NCBI GenBank assembly: GCA_964019335.1
Contig: OZ025683.1
Span: forward strand, 62,001 to 126,000
Source of the DNA: Diplonema japonicum
Taxonomy: Eukaryota; Euglenozoa; Diplonemea; Diplonemida; Diplonemidae
Length of the DNA stretch: 64,000 nucleotides
Reading direction: 5' to 3'
Shown: in pieces, positions 17,824 to 30,274 of the stretch
Layout of the letters: every line of letters starts with the position of its first letter
How positions within the stretch are numbered: the first letter of the stretch is position 1
Notes under the pieces: model-generated
The model's database searches: none
Seen by the model: the letters and a program-made list of their open reading frames with translations, nothing else
Told to the model about the DNA's origin: nothing
Program-made: the position numbers and the translations under genes

Positions 17824-19386
17824 TCAAGACAGCACTCTCACCTCGGTGGGGGGCGGCATGAACAGCAGGCAAGCCGAGTGCGATGCAGCGTTCTGGTCCA
17901 CCCGCTTGCTGCGCATATCAACGATCCTACGTCGCATGGCGGAAGACGACCTGTTGAACAGCAGTCGTGACTTCTCCTGATGCCGTGCCTGCTGTCTCTG
18001 AAGCGTCTGGAAGTGACCGACGGTGTGTTGCTCCATCATATTGTAGAAGGCCTCCTTTGCCTCCCTATTGACGGTCTCCACAACTCTTGTGCACCGTACC
18101 CGAGGTGACTCAGCCGTCTTCCTACACTGCCCCGTGGGTTGTGCTATCATCTCTCCCATTTTGCATTTAAGCCTTTGCATCTCCAACTCTATGTTCTCCA
18201 TCTCAGCCCTGTCTTCTTCAGAGGGGTCATCTGTTTGCAGTTTTGCCAACTTCGTCTCTTCCTCCACTAGCTTGGCGTGGCAGGTGTCGTGTGTGTGCTG
18301 CCGGGACAGCAAGTTTTCGAGATTCTGGCTTTTCTGTCGAGCGTGCATTAGCATGGGGTGCGCTAAACGGGACTGAGCTTTCTTTGCAGGCGCTGTGCGT
18401 GGCCGTGGTCTGTGTTGCCGTAGCTCTCTTCGCTCTTCCTCATGGTTATGGATATGCACATTCTCAGCCCCGTCAGTGTCTTCGGCCATCGTGAGGTGAT
18501 GCGTCAGGAACCTGTCTAGCAACACACGTTTGGTCTCCTCCGTGTCAACGGCCCTCGCGTCCTCGGTGTGACCGCACGCTTCCGCTCGCTGCTTGAGCCT
18601 CTCGCAGAACTTTGAGAATTCCACGAACAGTGCATCCATCACAGCTGGGGACAGCATGGGGTTCAAACTGCGTGTTTCGGCTTCTGCTTTTAGCCTTTCG
18701 TGTTCTTTTTTGTCGGCAAGGTGCTTCAAGTATGACTCGTCGGTCATGGTGCTGATGCGCTGGAGGGGTTCTGCCTCTTCACGTTGTTTTCGGAGGTTGC
18801 TAGCTGATGTCACGTATCTCCGAAGATGCTGAGTCCCCTTCACCTGTTTGGGGGACACGGGGTGAGAACGGGGCTGCTTCTTGTTCACAAGGAGATAGTC
18901 GGCGGCTGAACGCTTGACTTCTAAGTTGATGCCAAGGTGTTCAAGGTGGCACTGGTCCGCGAAGGCTGACTTCGGTGTCTGGTTTACGTTTGTGTTCATT
19001 GTAGTTTGAATATTTTTGAGGAGCGACTGGCGTGCCAGGGAGCTGCCTGCTGTGGAGGGCCTACTGTGCTGCGCCTCTGGTATGTATTTCACACTCTCCA
19101 TCCATAGCTTGTCTTGAAGGATTTCTTCTATCTCTCGCTTGTTCTTAAGCCCTGTCTGCCTGGTGAGCCTCGTGACCACGCCTGTTCTACTCTCACTTCG
19201 GTGGCTCTTCACACCAGGCGTCACCCGGAAGCTGCTTGGCCTTGTGCCTGTGCTTTTGTAACTCCCCAACCCCGAACTGCATTCTCTTTCGTTCACAACA
19301 GACAGCTGTGGTGCCAGAACATCGCTGGGAGGAGGCAGAGCCTTCTGCACCTGCACACCTACACCTGCCATTCCTGTAACATGCAT
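17824..19386 (-). CDS. Basic coiled-coil protein, unknown, 520 aa
   Basis: The open frame starts at Met 19386. A second Met five residues later, preceded by TTACAG, could be the real start if that AG is the acceptor. The first 200 residues are basic and Ser/Thr-rich, like a microtubule-binding tail. Residues about 195-420 contain charged helices, including HLADKKEHERLKAEAETR, and a long coiled coil follows (ENIELEMQRLKCKMGEMI). The composition fits an axonemal or basal-body protein, and several cytoskeletal genes are nearby, but no family is recognised. Confidence 0.6.
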   Translation of the reverse strand: MHVTGMAGVGVQVQKALPPPSDVLAPQLSVVNERECSSGLGSYKSTGTRPSSFRVTPGVKSHRSESRTGVVTRLTRQTGLKNKREIEEILQDKLWMESVKYIPEAQHSRPSTAGSSLARQSLLKNIQTTMNTNVNQTPKSAFADQCHLEHLGINLEVKRSAADYLLVNKKQPRSHPVSPKQVKGTQHLRRYVTSASNLRKQREEAEPLQRISTMTDESYLKHLADKKEHERLKAEAETRSLNPMLSPAVMDALFVEFSKFCERLKQRAEACGHTEDARAVDTEETKRVLLDRFLTHHLTMAEDTDGAENVHIHNHEEERRELRQHRPRPRTAPAKKAQSRLAHPMLMHARQKSQNLENLLSRQHTHDTCHAKLVEEETKLAKLQTDDPSEEDRAEMENIELEMQRLKCKMGEMIAQPTGQCRKTAESPRVRCTRVVETVNREAKEAFYNMMEQHTVGHFQTLQRQQARHQEKSRLLFNRSSSAMRRRIVDMRSKRVDQNAASHSACLLFMPPPTEVRVLS

Positions 19387-19481
19387 TTTCTTTTTCGTTT
19401 GTTCTCACACAAGCTACAATAAACAGGGGGGAAACATGTGGATCGAGGAAAGCAGACACCATATCGTCTGTGAGTGCTGCA

Positions 19482-19757
19482 TCACCAACTTAACAAGCGG
19501 GCAGGGAAAAGGAAGCCACATGAGGGGAAAAGAAAAGAAAGGTTGAAAAAAGAGATAAAAGAACACAGGTTTACACCGAAATCTAAGAATTCCCAAAAGT
19601 GCAAATTTTCTAAACCTGTCATATTGCACCTAACCACAACACTTCTGTCGTTGCCGGTAGCTCCTTCTTGAGCATGGCGCACGACGTTGGTCTTGTAATG
19701 GTATCTCCGTGTTGCCAAGTCCCAGCTAAACAGGCACCTGCCCGCTGCCACGATCAT
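19482..19757 (-). CDS. Possible small protein, 91 aa
   Basis: A frame opens at Met 19757, preceded on the sense strand by a T tract and an AG about 18 nt upstream, the usual local pattern. The first half (WDLATRRYHYKTNVVRHAQ) looks coding; the second half is hydrophobic and T-rich and may be UTR or an unspliced intron. No family is recognised. Confidence 0.3.
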   Translation of the reverse strand: MIVAAGRCLFSWDLATRRYHYKTNVVRHAQEGATGNDRSVVVRCNMTGLENLHFWEFLDFGVNLCSFISFFNLSFLFPSCGFLFPARLLSW

Positions 19758-19890
19758 GGATAACACAGGGTCCTTCTACAGTGTGCATTTAACTCGTTAA
19801 AATAATTATGAAAAAAAAACATCATTAAAGCAATGGGGCAGGGAAAGGGAGAAAAGGGTAGCAACAAGATAATCCAATAGACCAATAGAA

Positions 19891-19923
19891 TTCAATCTGT
19901 GGCTGCCGTGGCAGCTTGATCAG
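19891..19923 (-). promoter_or_regulatory. 3'-UTR stem-loop of family copy 6
   Basis: On the sense strand GCTGCC pairs with GGCAGC across a two-base loop and is followed by ACAGATTGAA, matching the flank after copies 1-3 with one change. It lies 131-163 nt past the stop. Confidence 0.45.
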
Positions 19924-20053
19924 GTAGTGGCCATTGAGTGCACGTCTGGAGACTTATGCACCAACAAACCTATCTTTTGCACCTAATAAGAGGGAAGTAA
20001 TAATTTGGGGAACTGCTATGCATTAAAAATAGAAGTTAGATAGAATCTTGCTT

Positions 20054-21052
20054 CTACCTTGCCATGGAGTTGGCGGGGATGAACCTGTCCTCAGAGGGGT
20101 CGTGCGGGCAAACACGGCACTTGTCCTGAACCGTCCAGGGACCGTGGGGCTTGTGGGGTTTCGGGCACAGGTCCCTCTCGCACTCCCCGTTGTTCCAAGA
20201 GCACTCACCAGGGGACGAGTTCCAGCAGAGGTCCTCCGCCGTGTAGGCCCCACAGTAGGTGGTGGCGGGAGAGAAGGCGAAGAAGGTGAACTCCATGAGC
20301 TCAGGGGCCTTGATGATGTCCTTGTTCCCCTGAAGGGTCTGCTTGTGGAACACGATCAGGTTGTGGTGGTGGCTCTCAACGAAGACATCGAGGTCCATGT
20401 ACGTCCCACAGCGGAAGGGCTTGAACCCCTTCGAGAGGAGGATGGCCTGGATGTTCCCACCGTCAGCGTGCTCGCAGGGCTTGCACTGGTAGATCACCAC
20501 GAAGTGGTCGCAGTAGCCACCAGCCCCTCCCTGTCCGGCAGAGCACCCCATGTGCATCTCGTAGCCTTCCTTCGTCCTCACAGACGGGACCTGGGCGTGC
20601 CTCCCAAGCATGGTGGGGGGGAAGTTGTAGAATCCAGAGTCGTACATGTCGTCGAAGCCGATCATGTCCTCTGCGATACGGGTGGTCCTCGTGCTGCTGG
20701 AGGGAGCGCTGGGGTTGGGGTTGATCTGGTTGGCGTTGACAGTTTTCGGTTCCATGCACTTGTCGCTCGCCGTCATGGGTGCAGGGGGAACACCGTTGCC
20801 GCAGTCAACCCAGCAGGCACCTGCCTGCACAGTCGTGGCATCCCAGTCTCCGCACACCGTCACCCCGTTCACCACAGTCATCTTGTTGCTCGGGATGCAC
20901 TGGTCGGCGCAACCGGTGCTCACCCTCGCGACCCCATTCTTCCTGTCCTCCACCATCTTGTGCTCAACGAAGCTGTGCTTGGCATCGGAGTTCGATCCCA
21001 CAGCAGACCCCACGAGGGCCAGCACAACAGCCATCTTGCTCATCGTCATCAT
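20054..21052 (-). CDS. Secreted Cys-rich family, copy 6
   Basis: The 332-residue protein is almost identical to copies 1 and 2 although unrelated genes spanning about 9 kb separate it from the array. Signal peptide, six-Cys module, SAPSSSTRTTRI linker and constant domain are all intact. Its 5' leader (a TTATAATC-containing stretch immediately upstream) resembles copy 3, whereas its coding region resembles copies 1 and 2. That mosaic argues for gene conversion between dispersed copies rather than simple tandem duplication. Confidence 0.85.
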   Translation of the reverse strand: MMTMSKMAVVLALVGSAVGSNSDAKHSFVEHKMVEDRKNGVARVSTGCADQCIPSNKMTVVNGVTVCGDWDATTVQAGACWVDCGNGVPPAPMTASDKCMEPKTVNANQINPNPSAPSSSTRTTRIAEDMIGFDDMYDSGFYNFPPTMLGRHAQVPSVRTKEGYEMHMGCSAGQGGAGGYCDHFVVIYQCKPCEHADGGNIQAILLSKGFKPFRCGTYMDLDVFVESHHHNLIVFHKQTLQGNKDIIKAPELMEFTFFAFSPATTYCGAYTAEDLCWNSSPGECSWNNGECERDLCPKPHKPHGPWTVQDKCRVCPHDPSEDRFIPANSMAR

Positions 21053-21567
21053 ATTTTCGATTAGATTATAATCCTATTGTAAAACTTGCAGTCACATACA
21101 ATAGTTAAAAAAGTAAATGTTATGGACAAAACATGGGCAGGGGATATGGGGAAGAGGACAGGGACAGGGACAAAAGAAGAGAAAAAGAAAACAAGTGAAG
21201 GGTGCTTCTTTTTTTCTTTGTGTGGATGGCAAAAAAAAAAATTTTTTTTTACATATCAGCGCCACTCATGACATTCCAGAACATCAAGTTCCTTCCTTCC
21301 TTCCTTCCTTGCTGTTTCCAGGGAGTGATGACCAATCCAGGCAGTCCACGACCTCACAGTTTCCACAGGAAAAAAAAGAAAAGGGGGGGGGGGCAAGACA
21401 GATTTTTTTGGGGGGAGTGACGAAGACAAAAGAACAGATCTCGTCTTTCTTTGTAGCGTCTCTTTTTTTTTTTCATTCTTCCATTGATTGGCTTTCAGCC
21501 CCTCTTTTTTTGGACAATCTAGTTTGAGGGGGGGGGGGGGGGGGGGGGGAGAAGAACAAACGGCCCA
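21053..21567. other. Low-complexity spacer
   Basis: This contains CCTT tetranucleotide repeats (about 21292-21310), G runs at about 21384 and 21528-21549 (C runs on the sense strand) and T runs. No gene is seen. Confidence 0.6.
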
Positions 21568-23842
<2,275 letters not shown>

Positions 23843-23895
23843 TTACCTTTTAGTACATATGAAACACTAAGGTATGGTGATGATAAGAAAGTGTC

Positions 23896-24678
23896 TCACG
23901 AGGAGCTTGAGTCGGAGTCGGAGTCCGAGTCGGTGTTGTATGTGTCGTGCTCGAGAGGCTTTGCTATGTCGAACCTCTTGGGGGCAGGGGTGTCGTCGAC
24001 AGGTTGCTTGCCAAAGCCAATGCCGAGGCCCTTGTTCCTTCTGTTTGCCCTGGCGGTAGAGTCTTGCTTCAGGAGGTTTGCCTCGATCTCCTCGTTGCTT
24101 TCAGATTTGACGGCGGTTTTAATGGATTCGATCTTCTGCAGTTTTGCAGGAAGGAAGATCTGGTATTTTCCTTTAGTGATCATGAGATCCCCGTTTGTAC
24201 CTTTCTTCACCTCTCTGCCGTGGAAGAAGGTCCCTTCTGTTGTCGTCTCTAGTTCTGCGTGGCCATGGTGATCCTTCTTGGCACCCATCAGCTTCTCGAA
24301 CTTCTCCTTCCTCTTCTCGCCGCCAAGGTTTGCCTCGCTCCAGTCGTTCCCCTTCATAACCTTCACACTCTTCTCCTCTTGTTCCTCCTCTCGTTTCCGC
24401 TTCTTGTCCTTTTTGTCTTTCTTTTCTTTCTTCTCCTTCTTCTCTTTCTTTGGCGGTTCCTCGACCACCTTTTCCTTCTTCTCTTTCTTCTCCTTCTTCT
24501 CTTTCTTTTCTTTCTTCTCCTTCTTCGGTGCCTCCTGCACAACAACAACCGGTTCCTTCTTCTCCTTCTTTTCTTTTTTTTCCTTCTTCTCCTTCTTTTC
24601 CTTCTTCTCCTTTTTCGCCACCTCCACTATTTCCTTCTTGTCCTTCTTCTCCTTCTTGTCTTTCTTATCTTTCCCCAT
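23896..24678 (-). CDS. Lys-rich protein with SMAP (small acidic protein) domain
   Basis: The protein has 260 residues from Met at 24678. The first 100 residues are almost pure KKEKKEKKD-type repeats, interrupted by short Val/Pro-rich spacers, giving a strongly basic tract. The following DWSEANLGGEKRKEKFEKLM with GAKK matches the SMAP motif, which is found in nuclear and nucleolar proteins. The C-terminus contains GLGIGFGKQPV and ends in an Asp-Ser acidic tail. A nuclear, RNA-associated role is the likeliest reading. The Lys tract makes the antisense strand look like a Ser/Phe/Leu-rich ORF, which is an artefact. Confidence 0.65.
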   Translation of the reverse strand: MGKDKKDKKEKKDKKEIVEVAKKEKKEKKEKKEKKEKKEKKEPVVVVQEAPKKEKKEKKEKKEKKEKKEKVVEEPPKKEKKEKKEKKDKKDKKRKREEEQEEKSVKVMKGNDWSEANLGGEKRKEKFEKLMGAKKDHHGHAELETTTEGTFFHGREVKKGTNGDLMITKGKYQIFLPAKLQKIESIKTAVKSESNEEIEANLLKQDSTARANRRNKGLGIGFGKQPVDDTPAPKRFDIAKPLEHDTYNTDSDSDSDSSSS

Positions 24679-24821
24679 TTTGTATTGCGAATTCTGATCA
24701 ACCTATAGTAATATGTAAATAACGCAGGGGGAGGGGAGAGAAAAGGATTACGAGAAAGTAATAGCTCAATATTACTTCGAAGAAGGATAGTGTCTCTATA
24801 GGGAGGGGAGGGGGGGTCTGC

Positions 24822-26220
24822 CTAGCCCTTAACGCACACGATCTGTTTCAGCCTAGCTACGATATCGATAAGGTCCGACTGCGCATCAATAACAGCTGCA
24901 ATGGGCTTGTAGGCCATGGGCGTTTCATCCAAAACATCCTTGTCCTTTCTGCACTCGATACCTTCCGTGGCAGCCATGTGCTCTTGGATTGAAAAGGTCC
25001 TCCTTGCCTGTACCCTGCTCATCTCCCTTCCAGCGCCATGCGAACACGAACAGAAGGAATCGGCATTCCCCTTCCCTCTAACTATGTAACAGTCCGTTCC
25101 CATAGACCCCGGGATGATCCCCAACTCGCCCTCCCCAGCCCGCACAGCACCCTTCCTCGTCACCCAGACGTCCTTCCCGAAATGACGTTCCTTTTCAACA
25201 TAATTGTGATGGCAGTTTATAGCCTTACCGACAGCCTGTGTTGTGTTGTTGTTTTGAATAAAAATAGCGTCCAAAGCATACCTTGAACGGTGGGATCCCC
25301 TTCGTTCTCCTCAAGGCCTCGATCATGTTCTCCATCATGATCATCCTGTTCATCTTTGCATAGTGCTGTGCCCACCCCACACCCTCCACGTAGTCATCGA
25401 AATAGTCACTACCCTCGCGGATGTAAGCTAAGTCTTGGTCAGGGAGGTTGCTGAGATGCTGTGTTGTGTTGTTTGGTTGCCTTGTGTCTGTGCATACCTT
25501 GCCCATGTCTTGTTTTGCGAGCTCGATGAAAGAGAAGCCAATGGCATTGCCTACACCCCTGCTGCCGGAGTGCAGCATGAGCCACACCTTGTCATGTTCG
25601 TCCAGGTGGACTTCAAGGAAATGGTTGCCCGTGCCCAGTGTACCAAGGTGGTTGTCGTTGTTGGTGTAGGCTAGGCGTGGGTAGCGTGAGACCAGGCGAT
25701 CAAAGCCGGGTTTGAGGTCGTTTTTCCAGACCTGCATCACACGGTCAGTGGGGTTGCCCCTCCACCCACCGACGTCGAGGCCTTTCTTCCCATTGTGCGT
25801 CCTGCCGTGCGGGACGAGCATCTCGATGTTGGTGCGGAGCTCCACCAGCGAGTCAGGGAGGTCATTGGCCGTGAGGGATGTTTCTGCCGCGATCATGCCG
25901 CACCCGATGTCCACACCAACAGCTGCAGGGATGATCGCGTTCTGTGTGGGGATGACAGTGCCCACTGTGGCCGCCTTCCCATAGTGCACGTCAGGCATGA
26001 CTGCAATGTGTTTGAACACAACGGGTAGCTGCGAGCAAGCCCTTATCTGTTCCAATGCCCCGGAGTCCATGGACACACCATCCACCCACGCCTTGATGTC
26101 TACTTTACTGTTCTCATCCTTTAAACTCCGCCACCTTGCCTGACCTATGTTGGTCACGTCTACTCTTACACTCCCCGCAAGGGACGCAAGAGAGCTGAGT
26201 CCCTTGTTGCTTCGAAACAT
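24822..26220 (-). CDS. rtcB: Bacterial-type RtcB RNA ligase, three exons
   Basis: Exons 25498-26220, 25282-25458 and 24822-25235 join through introns of 39 and 46 nt to give 437 residues. The 39-nt intron has no in-frame stop and would otherwise add 13 residues. RtcB joins 3'-phosphate or 2',3'-cyclic-phosphate RNA to 5'-OH using GTP and Mn2+. All metal and guanylate residues appear present: VDIGCGM (Cys about 107), GTGNHF, LHSGSRG, INCHHNY and SHGAGR with the guanylated His. The sequence follows the E. coli type closely, including the VCVKG terminus, rather than the HSPC117 type of animals and archaea. The first 20 residues (MFRSNKGLSSLASLAGSVRV) look like a mitochondrial presequence. Confidence 0.9.
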
Positions 26221-26705
26221 GACACCTTACCAGCTGCTTGGTGTTTGATATGCAGAGAAAGAAAAGAAAATGGAACTCGACGTGCAAAACAAAAACAGCC
26301 AAAAAGAGAAGAAGGGGGGGGGATATAAATATCATACTAACCCATAAATAAGTACACCAACCCAGCAAAGAACATCATATGCGGCTTCTTTTTTTATTTG
26401 TACTTCTGTACATATTCACGGAACCCACCGCCTTTTCGCGGTGCTTTATACCAACAATCAAAGGCGATAGGTGAGAACCTAAGGCGTCCTGTCGATTCGT
26501 GGCAGCCGCAAACCCGCCTCTGCATTGCCATTCAGGCACACGTGCCCTTGGAGCTCGAGTAACAGTAAAGTTACCCTTTAGCAATTATGAAGAGGGAGGG
26601 AGGGTACATTTGTTATCCGAAAACAAGAGAAAACGGGGGGAAATAAATTTAGGGGTACAAACATAAAAGAAGAATCTTAATATCGCAAAAAGAACTTTGT
26701 TTGGT
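26221..26705. other. Spacer with a strong hairpin
   Basis: No gene is seen. A perfect 6-bp stem CACCGC/GCGGTG with a 6-nt loop at 26426-26443 lies in the 3' region of the 26706-28938 gene. A G run lies at about 26314. Confidence 0.5.
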
Positions 26706-28938
26706 TCATGAATACAGCCTGCGCTTGAGGCCCGGAGGTGGGGTTGAGTTGCGGTGTGGGGGGCTGCCACGCATCCTCGAAGGAGTGCTTCTAGGCGTCC
26801 TTGCGCGTGAAGAGGAGGATGACTGCCTCGTACTTGAGGCCTGGTGGTGGTTGGGCGACAGTGCCGTCTGGCACTCTCTCCTCAGCCAAGCTATTTCTTG
26901 TTCCCGCTGCTGCAGCATTGCGCCTTGTGTCAACATCACATCGACAGCTTTTGCCAAGCTCCCTGTGAAGTGTCCCTCTCCGCCCTGGACGCCGATGAAC
27001 AAACTCGACTCTCGTAGTTCCTGAAGGAATTGTTGCCCATGTCTGTAGTCATACCTGGTTTTCCTGCACCAGTTCATCAATCCTCGCTTTCTGCTGCGCC
27101 ACCACACCCTCCAAAGGGTTGACACCGGGGCCCATGTGGTAGTTCGACGAGTAGTACTGCGTGGGGCTCTGGTACGATCCTGACGACCCCCGCGACCGTG
27201 CAGGCGACTTGCGAGGTGATGTGCTGTAGCTCCTTGTCTCCACTTCGCTCTTTGTCGCCGGTCGTAAATACTGCTTGGACCCCCTCAGCTTCCCTTGGCT
27301 CGAGCCTGAGAACGTCCTTCGGTATTCATAGTCGCTGCTCACGTACCCGTGCCTCGGGGTGGTTTCGATGCCCTCCCCTTCCCCCTTCAATGGGGTTATC
27401 ACATTCTCCTCCGGTGTGGAAGGTGAGCCCACACCAATCGACACCTTAACTATATTTGGGGATTCGAGGCTTACTTCATCCTGCGGTGCTTCTTTGATCT
27501 CTTCTGAGTCTTTCGGTGTCACTTCTTCGACGTCCTGTGTCCCTTGCGTGGCATCATCGTCGTTCCCTGTTGTGTCCTTCGCGTCGTCTGCCTCAGGTGT
27601 CTCGTTGTCTTCGATGTGTTTCGAGTCGGCCTCCCCCTCGGTGGTGCTGTCCATTCTATCTATATCCACTTCAGCAGCCTCATTCACCTCCAGGTGTTTC
27701 GAGTCGCTTTCGTCTTCTACTATGGTCTCACTCTTCTCGATAGTAGTCGCCTGTCCGGGTTCCTCTGTTGTCACAGTGGCCTGTTCGGGTTCCTCTTCCG
27801 TTGTCAGAGTGGGTTCCTCTTCTGTTGTCAGAGTAGCCTCTTTGGGTTCCTCTTCTGCTGCCGCCGCCTGGGAGTTTTCATCGCTTTCATCTGGTAGGCT
27901 CTCTTGCCTCTCATTCATGGCAACCTGGCTCTCGTCGCTACTATATTCGCCACTTTCCAAGAAAACCATTTCTGGCTCTGCAACCTCAGCCTCTTCCACG
28001 GCAACTGGATGTGCGGCATTTACAACATCTGTGACGATGCTAGACGGCGGCTCGGGGTAGCCAACAGGCAGTTTGAGCTTATTTAACGCTTTTACTGCAA
28101 GCAGGCCTGCTGTCAGTTTGAAGCCTGTGGGTGACTTAATAACCCCCCTTTTCTTTTAAATACCCGCCATTCTTTTTTTCTTGCATGCTTCATTTTCCTC
28201 ATTCTCATCACCTTCTTCCTCTGTTCGTGTAACTCCATCTTCGCTCCGCCTTGGTGCCACCTCGGATGCTGGCTCATCTGTGAGGCCGTCCTGCTGGTCA
28301 GTGCGATCCTCGTCAGGCTGCTCGGACATGGGTGTCATGGCTGACGGGTGCTTCATAGGTTCTGTCATGACCTCGTGCAAGCCAGAATCGCAGGAGTTGC
28401 TAGTGTTCGTCGCCACACGTGGTGGCATATCTTCGTCGTTCACAGCTGTCGCCGCAGCATTCTCAAGTATACTGGCTACAATGGGGTCGATGTACTGGTT
28501 GATTTCATTGTCCTCGTCGTTCTTAGGCGAGGCACTGCGCACAGTCACTTCCTCTTCCGGTGGTGCTTCAGCAGGTTCTTCCTCAGACTCTATCTCGACT
28601 CGTGACTGCAACGAACTCTCTTCGCTGTCCGAATCGCTGCCTATCTTGATTGCCTCAGGGCTGCACAAAACAGGTGACTCCAAAGCCTCTCCCTGTATCT
28701 CCACACTTGCGAACGACGCCTGCAGCGATTCCCGATCCCGAGGTGTCGCCTCGTGTCCCCGTTCTGCCACGGGTAGCTCCTCGTCACTGCCACTGGCCAG
28801 TCCCTTCTCGTTCACTACTTCTTCAACCAACACCTTGTCCTTCTCCTTGGCTGTCATGCGTGTCGCGGTGAAGATGGAGCCTAACGAGAGCAGCCCGACA
28901 CCAACGGCACCTATGCTCTTCCATCTGTTGTTCTCCAT
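26706..28938 (-). CDS. Large acidic protein with N-terminal membrane segment, three exons
   Basis: Exons 28164-28938, 27055-28124 and 26706-27020 give 719 residues in a continuous frame. The 39-nt intron at 28125-28163 contains the TAA that otherwise appears to split this into two genes; the 34-nt intron at 27021-27054 also carries a stop. The start MENNRWKSIGAVGVGLLSLG is a signal anchor or TM segment, and a second hydrophobic stretch (FKLTAGLLAVKAL) follows the first intron. Most of the chain is Glu/Ser/Thr-rich and repetitive (TLTTEEEP units). The end is Arg/Ser-rich with a short coiled coil (LQQREQEIAWLRREC). I recognise no family. Two separate genes remain possible if trans-splicing occurs at the internal Met near 28170. 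Confidence 0.55.
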
Positions 28939-29008
28939 GCTACCTGGTGCTGTGGTATGTTGAGGTTGTAGGTTTGAGTGGTGTGTTGTGTAAGGGACTC
29001 GCAAAGGA

Positions 29009-29489
29009 CTACTTTCTAGGGGCAGTGGGATTGAAATACTCCGAGCCGCAGGGAGGCCCACTAGGGCTGTGCTGGTCGAGGTTGTGGAATGGCGGGAGGT
29101 CGAGGAGGGTGGTGAGCTCTTGTGTAAGTTCAGCTGGGCGGGCGGGCAGGCAGGCGGGGTGCACTTGAAGCAGACTTCCAGTGGCTGAGCTGGTTCCAAG
29201 GAGCCTTGCCTTGCTAGCAGTGAGAGATGCCTCCGTCTGCGCGATCCTTTTGTCCAGTGTCGACACCCGTTCTTGTATTCTGCACAGCGACACTTCGATG
29301 TGCCCAGCAAGCTCTCCAAGATTCTGGTTTTTCTTTCTCCCAGTATTAGCAGCATACCTCAATAACTCCCAGCAGCGATCCCACCAGTGCCTCGTTTAAC
29401 GTGCCAGTTCCCTCTTTAACCCCATTCCCCAGTAGCCCCATGCCTACCCTTTCATGGCTGGGCACGACTTTCAAACACACGCCTGGCAT
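29009..29489 (-). CDS. Small coiled-coil protein, two exons
   Basis: Exons 29358-29489 and 29009-29323 join through a 34-nt GTATG...CAG intron to give 148 residues. Residues 30-80 form a heptad coiled coil (LVGSLLGVIE then IEVSLCRIQERVSTLDKRI). That layout recalls the small CCDC53/WASHC3 subunit of the WASH complex, but the match is weak. The C-terminus is Pro-rich. An AG acceptor lies just upstream of the Met at 29489. The frame running from 29355 to 28156 in another phase is a shadow. Confidence 0.5.
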
Positions 29490-30274
29490 GTTCGCGCCTG
29501 TGTGGACTTCACGGTGTTATACAGCAAAATAGTACATAAGAAAAAAAAAAAAAAAGCCCAATCAGTGGGAAACCAAGTACTTAAGTATTATAATAAGGAA
29601 TAAAAGACTACTTGGGAAGAAGTGTTAGCAACAACCCAGCAAGAAACAGAAAAAAATATGAACCGAGAAAACAAAAAAAAGCGGGAGGGTGGGGGAGGGG
29701 TGGAAAAACACACAACCTCGGCAAACATGCCCCCCTTACCTCAGGCTAGGCGTTGTTCGGTGATTTTCTTATCTTTTTTGTTGGTTCTAAAGAGATACAG
29801 CACTTAGCCTGACCCTCCTCTTGGATTCCTTGCTCTTCCATGAGTGCGGAAGTCTACAGCAGGTTCGACTCAAGGATTTGTACTCCTGAACTTTGCTAAG
29901 CAAATCTCAGAACTCAGACGATAAATTGCATAGTCTTGACAGATGAGCAATTCTATCTTTTTTCTTCTTTTTTTTCCTTCTTTTGGAATTTAACTGCTGA
30001 TAAGACTGTCCTCGAGGGTTCACTAATCCTCCAATGAACAACTTGAAAATCGAACAAAAGCAAATTGAAAAGTCAAAAAAAAGGGGGGGAGAGGCGGCTT
30101 GGGGCAGCCCCTTGTCAGCAACACTAACAAACCAAACATCTGGAGAAGCAAACTAAAACTAAATCAAAGGGACAAAATTCAGCTGGGGGGGGGGGGGGGG
30201 GGGGGGTCACAAGCAGAAAACACCTTTGCCCTGTGATTGCCCGCCGGGAAACAGTAAGGAAAACCACCTTAGTG
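29490..30274. other. Spacer between the coiled-coil gene and FKBP
   Basis: No coding frame is supported. An 8-bp inverted repeat, TCAGGCTA and TAGCCTGA, spans about 29741-29815. A 20-base G run (C on the sense strand) lies at about 30186-30206. Confidence 0.5.

Noticed and set aside
24259-24722. Leu/Phe- and Ser-rich plus-strand ORFs opposite the Lys-rich gene
   Set aside because: Antisense of KKEKKEKK repeats; no independent coding signal.
27999-28136. A separate gene starting at a GTG near 27999
   Set aside because: The frame continues upstream with coding character and joins the previous frame through a consensus 39-nt intron.
29741-29815. tRNA-like element (8-bp terminal inverted repeat, nearby GGTTCGACTC)
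   Set aside because: No D or T arm of correct size next to the stem and no usable anticodon stem; left as a plain inverted repeat.
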